From positions 1 to 5,198 of the forward strand of contig JAISBG010000467.1 in assembly GCA_031266315.1 (NCBI GenBank): 5,198 nucleotides of DNA. Direction: 5' to 3'. Source of the stretch: Planctomycetaceae bacterium (GTDB lineage Bacteria; Planctomycetota; Planctomycetia; Pirellulales; Thermoguttaceae). The notes beneath the pieces are model-generated. The model saw only the letters and a list, made by a program, of their open reading frames with translations. It searched no databases and was not told where the DNA came from. Positions 1-5,061 of the stretch are shown one piece after another; the stretch's first letter is position 1; each line of letters starts with the position of its first letter. A program made the position numbers and the translations under genes.

Positions 1-14
1 GGATTGTCAATACG

Positions 15-43
15 GAACATAAGATTGCAAGTTTTTTATGTTC
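15..43. repeat. Short inverted repeat at left edge
   Basis: GAACATAA at 15-22 is the perfect reverse complement of TTATGTTC at 36-43, with a 13-base loop. Neither strand has a U-tract after the stem, so it is not a convincing intrinsic terminator. I see no coding signal in positions 1-75. The function is unknown, and an 8-base AT-rich stem can arise by chance. Confidence 0.3.
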
Positions 44-75
44 GCCAATCTCATTACCTTTCGGCTGGAGTCTTA

Positions 76-152
76 TTGAACACGAAAAGCACGAAAGACA
101 CGAAATGTGGTTCTTATCCTTTTTTCGTGTTTTTTGTGTGTTTCGTGTTCAA
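76..152. repeat. 30-base imperfect inverted repeat made of 9-base CACGAAA units
   Basis: Positions 76-105 and the reverse complement of 123-152 match at 26 of 30 positions without gaps, around a 17-base loop. Each arm is itself a three-copy tandem array with an exact 9-base period. On the plus strand the units are CACGAAAAG (81-89), CACGAAAGA (90-98) and CACGAAATG (99-107). The other arm, read on the minus strand, gives CACGAAACA, CACAAAAAA and CACGAAAAA. The right arm abuts the U-tract of the terminator at 150-188. It looks like a dispersed intergenic repeat. A related array on one strand lies at 4868-4894. Confidence 0.6.
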
Positions 153-188
153 AAAAAGTGGAGAGTGAACAATGATTCACTCTCCACT
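150..188 (-). terminator. Rho-independent terminator of the PEP-CTERM gene
   Basis: The arms 157-169 (AGTGGAGAGTGAA) and 176-188 are perfect 13-base reverse complements around a 6-base loop (170-175). Read on the minus strand, the stem is followed at once by a run of T (complement of the A-run at 151-157). It begins about 30 bases past the stop codon at 219-221, the expected place for the terminator of the minus-strand gene. Its right arm contains CACTCTCCACTA, which recurs downstream of the universal stress gene at 1937-1948. Confidence 0.85.
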
Positions 189-218
189 ATCAATTTAACT
201 CCCCAACTTTTTTATTTA

Positions 219-1313
219 TTAGCCTTTTTTGGCAAACCGTCGGCGAAGTCCGAGACCGGCAAGACCAATACCAAAAATCAACATTGTTGCGGGTTCCGGT
301 GTTGCAGCGGGGTCGGGATCGTCGTGATTGTTGTTAGGATTAATCGAGGTATCTGTTTTCCAAACATCAGCCGCAAAACCAATCAAGGAATCATTTTTGT
401 CGGTGAATTTATCTATTCCCAGCAAAATTTCAGCCGGATAACTATCAACAACAAACGCAATATTGTTATTACCTTCTTCCAGCAAATTGTCACTGAAAAG
501 TTTCGCCAGATCCAATTCAAAATCATAACTGTCAAACCACTGAGAATCATTGACATCACCAGACGTCCAATAATAATCACTTTCTAAAAGGGAATATCCG
601 TTGATCAACACATCTTGAAGGTTGCCGAGTACGGAAAACCAACCATTAAGATAATCCAGTGTTGACTCCGGGTCATAAACGAAACCCGTTACGAATGCGT
701 AAATACCCATTCCATGATCGTCAAGCGTGTTGCCCGATTTGCTGCTGCCTGTCCACGTATCAGAAGTGGCATTATAATTCCACGTATGAGCGGAGGCAGA
801 TTCGGATTCATAACCGGTATCAGCGGCAGCACTGGAATCATACGCCAAAGCCGAAGCCGTACCATTTGCGCGGAGGAGTTGGTTGTAACCGCTCGCCGCT
901 TCGGTACTGTTTCTTGCATAAGAATCAGCGCGTCTTCCGTAAATACTGTTGAGGTCACTACTTCCCATTCCGCCGTCACTTGCTTTGTGATATTCAACTT
1001 TGTGGGATTTTGTGGACAACAAGCCGTAATTATTCTTTGTACTAGTGGCAGTTGTTGAAGTGGTGTCCATCTGATGGCTTCCCAGTGTGTTCAGATAACC
1101 GGTCAAAGCGTCAAGACGTTGTTTCCAAAGTCCGGTTTTGTTTGTACTATCTCCGTTTCGGTATTCGTCTAATTTGACAGCTGAATAAGCGGTTCCCCAG
1201 TTATTCAAATTGTCGGCACTTGTGCCAAGATACTGTGAAATGGTGTCTGCAAAACTGTTCGCGGAGAAAGCAATAACAGCAACTGCAACAAAAGTGGAAA
1301 TAATCTTTTTCAT
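219..1313 (-). CDS. Secreted PEP-CTERM sorting-domain protein
   Basis: This 364-residue protein is exported and then processed by an exosortase. Residues 1-22 form a Sec signal peptide (MKK, a hydrophobic core, then SFA before D23). Residues 338-364 are a textbook PEP-CTERM tail: TPEPAT, a hydrophobic glycine-rich segment (about 344-356), then the basic RRRF-AKK end. The family signal directs cleavage and surface or extracellular-matrix attachment in bacteria that make exopolysaccharide. The mature part is rich in Ser, Thr, Asn, Asp and Tyr and has no cysteine. The second half carries an ING motif followed by an FDSYDFELDLAKLF...GNNNIAFVV pattern, which resembles jelly-roll (galactose-binding-like) domains; that reading is inference. 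I do not recognise the N-terminal half. The start at 1313 is chosen over the upstream GTG at 1361 because it gives a clean signal peptide and has AAGGAA six bases before it. The gene stands alone, with a sigma-54-type promoter upstream and a strong terminator downstream. The exosortase is not in the window. Confidence 0.9.
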   Translation of the reverse strand: MKKIISTFVAVAVIAFSANSFADTISQYLGTSADNLNNWGTAYSAVKLDEYRNGDSTNKTGLWKQRLDALTGYLNTLGSHQMDTTSTTATSTKNNYGLLSTKSHKVEYHKASDGGMGSSDLNSIYGRRADSYARNSTEAASGYNQLLRANGTASALAYDSSAAADTGYESESASAHTWNYNATSDTWTGSSKSGNTLDDHGMGIYAFVTGFVYDPESTLDYLNGWFSVLGNLQDVLINGYSLLESDYYWTSGDVNDSQWFDSYDFELDLAKLFSDNLLEEGNNNIAFVVDSYPAEILLGIDKFTDKNDSLIGFAADVWKTDTSINPNNNHDDPDPAATPEPATMLIFGIGLAGLGLRRRFAKKG

Positions 1314-1319
1314 CGTAAG

Positions 1320-1325
1320 TTCCTT
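1320..1325 (-). promoter_or_regulatory. Ribosome binding site that fixes the PEP-CTERM start
   Basis: On the minus strand AAGGAA lies six bases before the ATG at 1313. It is the only good Shine-Dalgarno sequence in front of a gene in this window. It supports this start over the longer reading from GTG at 1361, which would put 16 polar residues ahead of the signal peptide. Confidence 0.7.
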
Positions 1326-1378
1326 TTCAAAAATTGGTTTTATTTTTTTGCCGTTCACCACAACTTGCGGGGGGCAAT

Positions 1379-1416
1379 TGTTATCATGTTACTTTACACT
1401 TGTTCATAATAACATG
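1379..1416 (-). promoter_or_regulatory. Stem-loop at the 5' end of the predicted PEP-CTERM mRNA
   Basis: CATGTTA at 1385-1391 and TAACATG at 1410-1416 are perfect 7-base reverse complements. An alternative, offset pairing joins 1379-1388 with 1405-1414 (9 of 10 bases). Counting from the sigma-54-type promoter, transcription would start near 1417, so this hairpin would sit at the extreme 5' end of a leader of about 104 bases. It could protect the mRNA from 5' decay, or it could be a DNA operator just inside the transcript. Both readings are inference. A small TTGC/GCAA hairpin around a G-run lies at 1365-1377. Confidence 0.4.
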
Positions 1417-1427
1417 GTTCGCATATA

Positions 1428-1444
1428 TGCACATACCGTGCCAA
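1428..1444 (-). promoter_or_regulatory. Sigma-54 (RpoN) -24/-12 promoter of the PEP-CTERM gene
   Basis: On the minus strand the sequence is TTGGCACGGTATGTGCA. The sigma-54 consensus is YTGGCACGRNNNTTGCW; only one fixed base differs (G for the first T of TTGC). The invariant GG (1442-1441) and GC (1430-1429) have the exact 10-base gap that sigma-54 needs. The predicted start is about 1417, giving a leader of about 104 bases before the ATG at 1313. PEP-CTERM genes in exosortase bacteria are known to be preceded by sigma-54 promoters controlled by PrsK/PrsR-type systems, so the context fits. Sigma-54 promoters need an activator bound upstream; see the dyads at 1481-1495 and 1550-1568. Confidence 0.75.
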
Positions 1445-1480
1445 TTCTGTAAAAATACAAATATTTTTTTAAGTTCAATA

Positions 1481-1495
1481 ATAACAATATGTTAT
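1481..1495. promoter_or_regulatory. Dyad ATAACA-N3-TGTTAT upstream of the sigma-54 promoter
   Basis: This is a perfect inverted repeat with 6-base arms and a 3-base spacer, centred about 71 bases upstream of the predicted transcription start. The same hexamer pair occurs again at 1379-1384 and 1409-1414, flanking the predicted start. The recurrence suggests binding sites for one dimeric regulator, but the region is AT-rich and chance occurrence is possible. Confidence 0.35.
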
Positions 1496-1549
1496 AAAAA
1501 TCGAATCTCGTAACAAAAAGTGAATTAAAACAGCAATACCTGATGATAA

Positions 1550-1568
1550 TGATACATCGGGTGTATCA
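1550..1568. promoter_or_regulatory. Candidate upstream activator site (7-5-7 dyad)
   Basis: TGATACATCGGGTGTATCA is a perfect dyad with 7-base arms and a 5-base spacer. Its centre lies about 142 bases upstream of the predicted sigma-54 start, within the usual 80-150-base range for enhancer-binding proteins. It is therefore the best candidate site for an activator of the PEP-CTERM gene. The regulator cannot be named from sequence alone. Confidence 0.45.
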
Positions 1569-1720
1569 AAATGTGACTATTCCCCAAAATTGATAGAACG
1601 AACACGACCCGATAGGATTAATGTTGCTTGCACTTAAATTTTGCTGATTCTACCGTATTAAGTGTTTCCCATCGAAATAGTAAATAGTAATATTTCATAG
1701 GCAATCATCAGGTGGGCAAT

Positions 1721-1735
1721 CCCTTCGCTGAAGGG
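1721..1735. repeat. Hairpin in the left arm of the foldback element
   Basis: CCCTTC-GCT-GAAGGG is a perfect 6-base stem with a 3-base loop, placed just after GGTGGGCAAT. It corresponds to the right-arm hairpin at 1824-1846: read in reverse complement, both follow GGGCAA and both precede a CG-rich GCG(C/T)CGG sequence. Confidence 0.55.
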
Positions 1736-1807
1736 TCGCGCCGGTTGAGTCTTTATTGAATCCCAAACGGAAGGCAACACAATTTGCCGTTGTTAATCTA
1801 GTTCACA

Positions 1808-1846
1808 GTCGGCTATCGCCGACGCAACCTTTCAGTGAAAGGTTGC
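1808..1846. repeat. Two back-to-back hairpins in the right arm of the foldback element
   Basis: GTCGGC-TATC-GCCGAC (1808-1823) is a perfect 6-base stem with a tetraloop. It is followed with no gap by GCAACCTTTC-AGT-GAAAGGTTGC (1824-1846), a perfect 10-base stem with a 3-base loop. They are much richer in G+C than the surroundings. Neither strand has a U-tract afterwards, so I do not call them intrinsic terminators. They lie about 120 bases past the stop codon of the universal stress gene and could still stabilise or stall its transcript. Confidence 0.6.
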
Positions 1847-1930
1847 CCACCTTGTGATTACCGACTATGATTGCCGATGAAATATTATCAATTATTTGGC
1901 TATTCCGGTAGAAAACACCTAATCCGATAG

Positions 1931-1961
1931 ACTATCCACTCTCCACTACTAACTATCCACT
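1931..1961. repeat. Degenerate ACTATCCACT tandem repeat
   Basis: ACTATCCACT occurs at 1931-1940 and again at 1952-1961, with the related CTCCACTACTA between them. The 12-mer CACTCTCCACTA at 1937-1948 is identical to 178-189 in the terminator of the PEP-CTERM gene. It sits directly downstream of the universal stress gene (stop at 1968). No clear terminator hairpin forms here. Confidence 0.5.
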
Positions 1962-1967
1962 ATTATA

Positions 1968-2411
1968 CTATGTCTTTTTCCGTTGTTCTTTCAGGACAAG
2001 CACCGGACAATGGGCAAGATGAACGACTCGGTCGGTTGTGGAACCGAGCAGCATTTTGGTGAGCATACCGCGACCATGTGACGGAATCACAATCAGTCCG
2101 GCGTTAATATCGTCGGCAAAAAGCGCAATTTGGGTTCCGGGATCACCGGTTCGGACAGTAATATTCATTTTTTCGTAACCGTGTTCCTGAAGGAACGCAC
2201 TCATTGCCGCCCGTGTCTGCAAACTACGGCTCTCATCGTCCACCGGACGCCAAAAAGCACTCGGCTCCGCCGTATCCAATTGCGGCAAAATGTGCAACAC
2301 GCGAATCGCTGCCTTGTCCTCAACCAACTGACGGGCAGCATCCAACGCCTTCAACGAAAATTCCGACAAGTCAAGCGGAACAACAATTATTCGATCTGTA
2401 ATCCAAGCCAT
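1968..2411 (-). CDS. Universal stress protein (UspA family), single domain
   Basis: This 147-residue protein has the normal length of a single Usp domain, a cytoplasmic Rossmann-like fold that usually dimerises and, in one subclass, binds ATP. Residues 8-14 (IIVVPLD) form the first strand, ending in the conserved Asp14. Residues 106-110 form the strand before the nucleotide loop, and 135-140 (CPVLVL) are the typical C-terminal strand. The ATP-binding signature G-x2-G-x9-G-(S/T) is present as P110-x2-G113-x9-G123-S124, so only the first glycine is replaced, by proline. I recall SHG loops preceded by Pro in other Usp proteins, so nucleotide binding remains likely. No Shine-Dalgarno sequence is visible before the ATG. 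The start is taken because the first strand follows directly and no earlier in-frame start fits. The gene is separated by about 200 bases from the lipoprotein gene upstream and is probably transcribed alone. Confidence 0.92.
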   Translation of the reverse strand: MAWITDRIIVVPLDLSEFSLKALDAARQLVEDKAAIRVLHILPQLDTAEPSAFWRPVDDESRSLQTRAAMSAFLQEHGYEKMNITVRTGDPGTQIALFADDINAGLIVIPSHGRGMLTKMLLGSTTDRVVHLAHCPVLVLKEQRKKT

Positions 2412-2420
2412 TGTTTTAGT

Positions 2421-2441
2421 AACTAGTATTCGTGTCTAGTT
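2421..2441. promoter_or_regulatory. Inverted repeat just before the universal stress gene
   Basis: AACTAG (2421-2426) and CTAGTT (2436-2441) are perfect reverse complements with a 9-base spacer, starting 9 bases upstream of the ATG at 2411. The position suits an operator or a leader hairpin that hides the start region, but the arms are short. The function is inference. Confidence 0.3.
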
Positions 2442-2610
2442 TTAATAAATTGATAATTAATAATTAATAAATTAAAAATACTTACCGGAAACTATTGCGG
2501 ATCAGTCGGTTCTGTTTTCAGAGAAGTCCGCCTTGAAGTCCGTCTTCGCCGGAAAATATCGCCAACTCATCAGTAACACTTGCAGTAAATCTCTCTGTTT
2601 TCCCGTACCA
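2442..2610. other. Intergenic space between lipoprotein and universal stress genes
   Basis: Positions 2442-2478 are almost pure A+T, with repeated AATTAAT-like units, and are the likely promoter zone of the universal stress gene, although no clear -35/-10 pair stands out. Positions 2521-2550 hold a short direct repeat (GAAGTCCG twice, 13 bases apart). A hairpin CCCGTA-CCAT-TACGGG (2602-2617) overlaps the lipoprotein stop codon but lacks a U-tract on the minus strand, so it is at best a weak terminator. Confidence 0.4.
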
Positions 2611-4707
2611 TTACGGGTTGTTTGTTATCGTAAAAGCGGTTATGGATTCGTTATCGGTAACAACGAGAATACGTTTGTTTTCATCGGAACCCACAACCGC
2701 TAAACCGGTTAAAAATTTACCGAAGGAAAAGGAATCAAGGGTATTACCGTTTTGGTCAAAAATAAACACCGTCCCGTTGGGTGCCGAAACAATCCACTCC
2801 CAAACCTTATCACCGTAAATATCACCCGTAATAATCCGCTCAATTGATTTATGATATTCGCCGTTTAGCAACGGTTGATTCCATCGGAAACCGCCGTTTT
2901 TGTCCCAAACAGCAAACCGAACCTCTTTTTCCGTTTCGTCTGCATGAAGAACACCAACTTCCGATTGACCGCCGCCGTCCATATCCGCAACACTAAACCA
3001 AAGAACTTGCCGTCCCTCTTCCAATACCGGTTGGGTAAGACGTCTTCCCTGCAAATCATAAACCGAAAGTAAACTTCGTTGTTTCTGTACTTCCAGACAC
3101 AAAATTTCACGATTACCGTTAAACAGGAACGAATCCACTTGAAACGGCGAGGCAATCGAATCGTTTTTCCAGATTTCCTTTCCTTGCGAATCAATCGCAC
3201 GAACCGAGTCTTTACCGTCATCCAATGCAATCACACTGACAATCATTGCCGGAAAATTGTTGCCGTCAAAATCAATAAACCGAAAATCAGCAATAACCCA
3301 TTTCGCACCTTCAGCCGTATTCGGCGAATAAGAAAAAACCGGCTTCAACGAATCGTCAAAAACATGCACCGCACTGCCGCCAATCGAAGAAATACCAATG
3401 TAACGTTTCCCGTTTCCATTGGTTGCCGTCCGAATCAAGGTCAGAAGTTCGTCGTTGTGAAATCCTTCCGGTTTGAGTTTTTGCAGCGGTTTTCCCGACA
3501 AATCGAAAATTGCCAATGAATTTCCTTCGCAAGGAACAAGCAATTGTATTCCCGAATCGGTCTCTATGACTGTAATATTACCGGCACCGGTGAGAGGTTG
3601 TTTCCAAAGTTCTTTGAGAGTAAAAGTCGCCGGCGATTGCGGCGGGTCTGCCTGAACCAATTCTTTTTCTTTTCCCGGTAACTTATTCGATTCCGAAGGA
3701 AATGTTGCGTAATAATCGTTTTCAACCATGAACCGGAGTTCTTTCCGATGTTCTTCCCGCATCTGGGAAAGAACAGCAAGCGGATTTTCCGGTTTCTTTT
3801 CGTCGGGAGAAATAATCTCATTCGGTTGAAATTCCGAAACCAGTTGGGCGTCTTGCGGTTGCTGCATTTGAAAGGCTTCCGGCACAATATCGTAATCGAA
3901 TTGGGCATCGCTCAGATCAATCCGAATCAACTGGATACTCTCAAATCCCTGAGGAACCGGCAAACCTTCCACATAATAATCAAACCGAAGTAACGCATGA
4001 TTGGTTTGACTGATCCAGAGCAACCGGTTGCCTTCGGGGTGGACAACACGAATTACATCACAAAGTGTTTCACCGATTTGTTGCGGGTCGAGAAATTCCG
4101 TTTCCGAACCTTCCGGCAAAAACGTTTTGAGCGGAGATTCCGCAAAAAGCAAAATAAGTTGCGGCGGAAAACGAAGAATCGTATCCGGCAAACCAACATC
4201 CATTGCCTGATCCAAAAACATGTCCCGAAAAATAACATCAGGTGTCCAATGTTTCGGAGTTGGAAACCGCAACACCTGATTCGGCAAAGGACGAATTTGC
4301 GCAAAACAATCTTCACCGTCGGAAATTAATTTTCCTTCGTTGATTTCGAGCCGGAGTTTGTCGGGAGATTGAAAGGCAACCGTGCAAAGCCAAGGAGCCG
4401 GTTCGGTATCGGGATTGGTCATTTTGCCGATAATCCGCACTTCACCGTGATCCGAATACGAAAAAGCCGATTTGTAAGCGGTAACTGTTTTTTCAAGAAG
4501 TTGTCGAGGTGTTTGATTGGCGGGAGGTTTAAGCGGTTGGGTTACAGTACCGGAATTTTTAGGTGCTTGGATATTATCGGAAGTTGAACTGGTGTTGAGA
4601 TTTGTTTGAAGTTGCGGAGCGGAACGATTCCAACAGCCGGATACCAAACAACATCCAACAACTAAAATAATAATCAATAGGAAACGAAAAATTCGGAATA
4701 ATTGCAT
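2611..4707 (-). CDS. Lipoprotein with LolA-like domain and C-terminal beta-propeller
   Basis: This 698-residue protein is predicted to be lipid-anchored in the cell envelope. Residues 1-25 are a lipoprotein signal peptide ending in the lipobox VSGC, with Cys25 as the likely modified residue; an alternative box, VVGC, ends at Cys19. Residues 26-66 are a low-complexity Ser/Thr/Asn/Pro linker. Residues about 67-290 resemble the LolA/LppX-type half-barrel of envelope lipoprotein-carrier proteins: LLEKTVTAYKSAFSYSDHGEV at the start, PDKLRLEI, CDVIRVV, LLWISQTNHALLRFDYY and a final LSDAQFDYDIVPEAF. Residues about 300-365 are a charged linker. Residues about 366-698 contain six strand motifs of the form hydrophobic-x-D-x-x-G near residues 400, 449, 504, 549, 600 and 649, about 50 residues apart, as in PQQ-like or FG-GAP beta-propellers. 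I infer lipid or lipoprotein binding, or envelope scaffolding; substrate and partners are unknown. The combination is familiar from planctomycete proteins. No Shine-Dalgarno sequence is visible before the ATG. The start is supported by the signal peptide. Confidence 0.85.
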   Translation of the reverse strand: MQLFRIFRFLLIIILVVGCCLVSGCWNRSAPQLQTNLNTSSTSDNIQAPKNSGTVTQPLKPPANQTPRQLLEKTVTAYKSAFSYSDHGEVRIIGKMTNPDTEPAPWLCTVAFQSPDKLRLEINEGKLISDGEDCFAQIRPLPNQVLRFPTPKHWTPDVIFRDMFLDQAMDVGLPDTILRFPPQLILLFAESPLKTFLPEGSETEFLDPQQIGETLCDVIRVVHPEGNRLLWISQTNHALLRFDYYVEGLPVPQGFESIQLIRIDLSDAQFDYDIVPEAFQMQQPQDAQLVSEFQPNEIISPDEKKPENPLAVLSQMREEHRKELRFMVENDYYATFPSESNKLPGKEKELVQADPPQSPATFTLKELWKQPLTGAGNITVIETDSGIQLLVPCEGNSLAIFDLSGKPLQKLKPEGFHNDELLTLIRTATNGNGKRYIGISSIGGSAVHVFDDSLKPVFSYSPNTAEGAKWVIADFRFIDFDGNNFPAMIVSVIALDDGKDSVRAIDSQGKEIWKNDSIASPFQVDSFLFNGNREILCLEVQKQRSLLSVYDLQGRRLTQPVLEEGRQVLWFSVADMDGGGQSEVGVLHADETEKEVRFAVWDKNGGFRWNQPLLNGEYHKSIERIITGDIYGDKVWEWIVSAPNGTVFIFDQNGNTLDSFSFGKFLTGLAVVGSDENKRILVVTDNESITAFTITNNP

Positions 4708-4763
4708 CAGTTTTAATTGCCCAATGTTGAAACAATTCCATCGAATATAAAAAACTTTCGATC

Positions 4764-4769
4764 ATTATA
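4764..4769 (-). promoter_or_regulatory. Candidate sigma-70 -10 box for the lipoprotein gene
   Basis: A perfect TATAAT on the minus strand lies about 57 bases before the ATG at 4707. The -35 region at normal spacing (GTCGCA at 17 bases) matches TTGACA at only three positions. It is the best -10 box upstream of the gene, but the region is AT-rich, so the call is tentative. Confidence 0.4.
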
Positions 4770-4814
4770 ATCATGTTTTCAAAAAATGCGACCCCCAAAC
4801 AGCAACGCATTTTA

Positions 4815-4852
4815 TAGAGAGTTTCTAAAACTCCTTCCTTTGAGAATCTCTA
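4815..4852. repeat. Imperfect hairpin upstream of the lipoprotein gene
   Basis: TAGAGA (4815-4820) pairs with TCTCTA (4847-4852), and after a 2-base bulge TTCTAAAA (4823-4830) pairs at 7 of 8 positions with TTTGAGAA (4839-4846), leaving an 8-base loop. A competing dyad, GAGTTT-CTA-AAACTC, occupies 4819-4833. No U-tract follows on either strand. It could be an operator or a remnant of a mobile-element end. Confidence 0.35.
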
Positions 4853-4867
4853 ATAATTCATTTTTAC

Positions 4868-4894
4868 CACAGAGAGCATAGAAGGCACAAAGAA
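4868..4894 (+). repeat. 9-base-period tandem repeat (CACAGAGAG units)
   Basis: Three degenerate 9-base units follow each other exactly: CACAGAGAG, CATAGAAGG and CACAAAGAA. The design matches the CACGAAA arrays at 81-107 and 123-149: purine-rich units that begin with CAC, or CAT in the middle unit here, and have a 9-base period. No reading frame supports translation. It looks like the same class of dispersed intergenic repeat. Confidence 0.5.
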
Positions 4895-5061
4895 AAAGAT
4901 TTTTTCCGCAACGCAAGCAAAACAGCTTTTCGCCCTTTAGACCTTTTCTCTAACCTTATTTTCATTTTTTTCCCCAATTGCTCTTGCGTAACTTTAGGGT
5001 TATTGTTATTCTGTGGGCAGTTTCCTTCCTTGTTATGTTATCTTTCACCGATTTTTTTCTT

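Larger units (their letters stand above)
1650..1930. repeat. Foldback element with imperfect terminal inverted repeats (possible MITE)
   Basis: The outer 31 bases (1650-1680 and 1900-1930) are inverted repeats matching at 24 of 31 positions without gaps. Similarity continues inward, with small gaps. 1689-1708 pairs closely with 1867-1886 (the TAATATTTCAT-GGCAATCAT core), and AGGTGGGCAA at 1710-1719 pairs perfectly with 1843-1852. The right arm has an extra insert at 1853-1866. Each arm then carries its own hairpin. There is no open reading frame of note inside, so it cannot encode a transposase. I could not find a convincing target-site duplication. It lies between the PEP-CTERM control region and the 3' end of the universal stress gene. 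It could be a decayed mobile repeat or a structural intergenic element. Confidence 0.55.
4708..5061. other. Non-coding region between lipoprotein gene and transposase
   Basis: This 354-base region holds no gene that I can support. It contains the presumed lipoprotein promoter (4764-4769), an imperfect hairpin (4815-4852), a 9-base-period repeat (4868-4894) and a short inverted repeat ACGCAAG/CTTGCGT (4911-4917 and 4983-4989). The left end of the insertion sequence that carries the transposase should lie somewhere in the right half, but I cannot place it without the other end. Confidence 0.5.

Noticed and set aside
105..587. Open frame of 160 codons on the plus strand
   Set aside because: It runs antisense through the PEP-CTERM gene's C-terminal coding region and through the terminator and repeat. 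The product is low in recognisable motifs, so it is a shadow.
1314..1361. Longer start (GTG at 1361) for the PEP-CTERM protein
   Set aside because: It would place 16 polar and charged residues before the signal peptide and include the Shine-Dalgarno sequence in the coding region.
1650..1961. CRISPR array
   Set aside because: The repeats are inverted or degenerate and there are no regular direct repeats with unique spacers.
2502..2570. Possible 22-residue peptide on the minus strand with a repeated DF motif, preceded by an overlapping 13-codon frame
   Set aside because: There is no ribosome binding site and no known family, and frames this short are expected by chance.
2602..2617. Hairpin at the lipoprotein stop codon as a terminator
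   Set aside because: The 6-base stem is not followed by a U-tract on the minus strand and it overlaps the stop codon.
3079..3519. Plus-strand frame of 146 codons inside the lipoprotein gene
   Set aside because: It is a basic, low-complexity antisense shadow with no motif, while the minus-strand frame shows clear repeated blade motifs.
4574..4810. 78-codon minus-strand frame over the lipoprotein start
   Set aside because: It overlaps the lipoprotein signal peptide in another frame and covers the likely promoter; no domain is visible.
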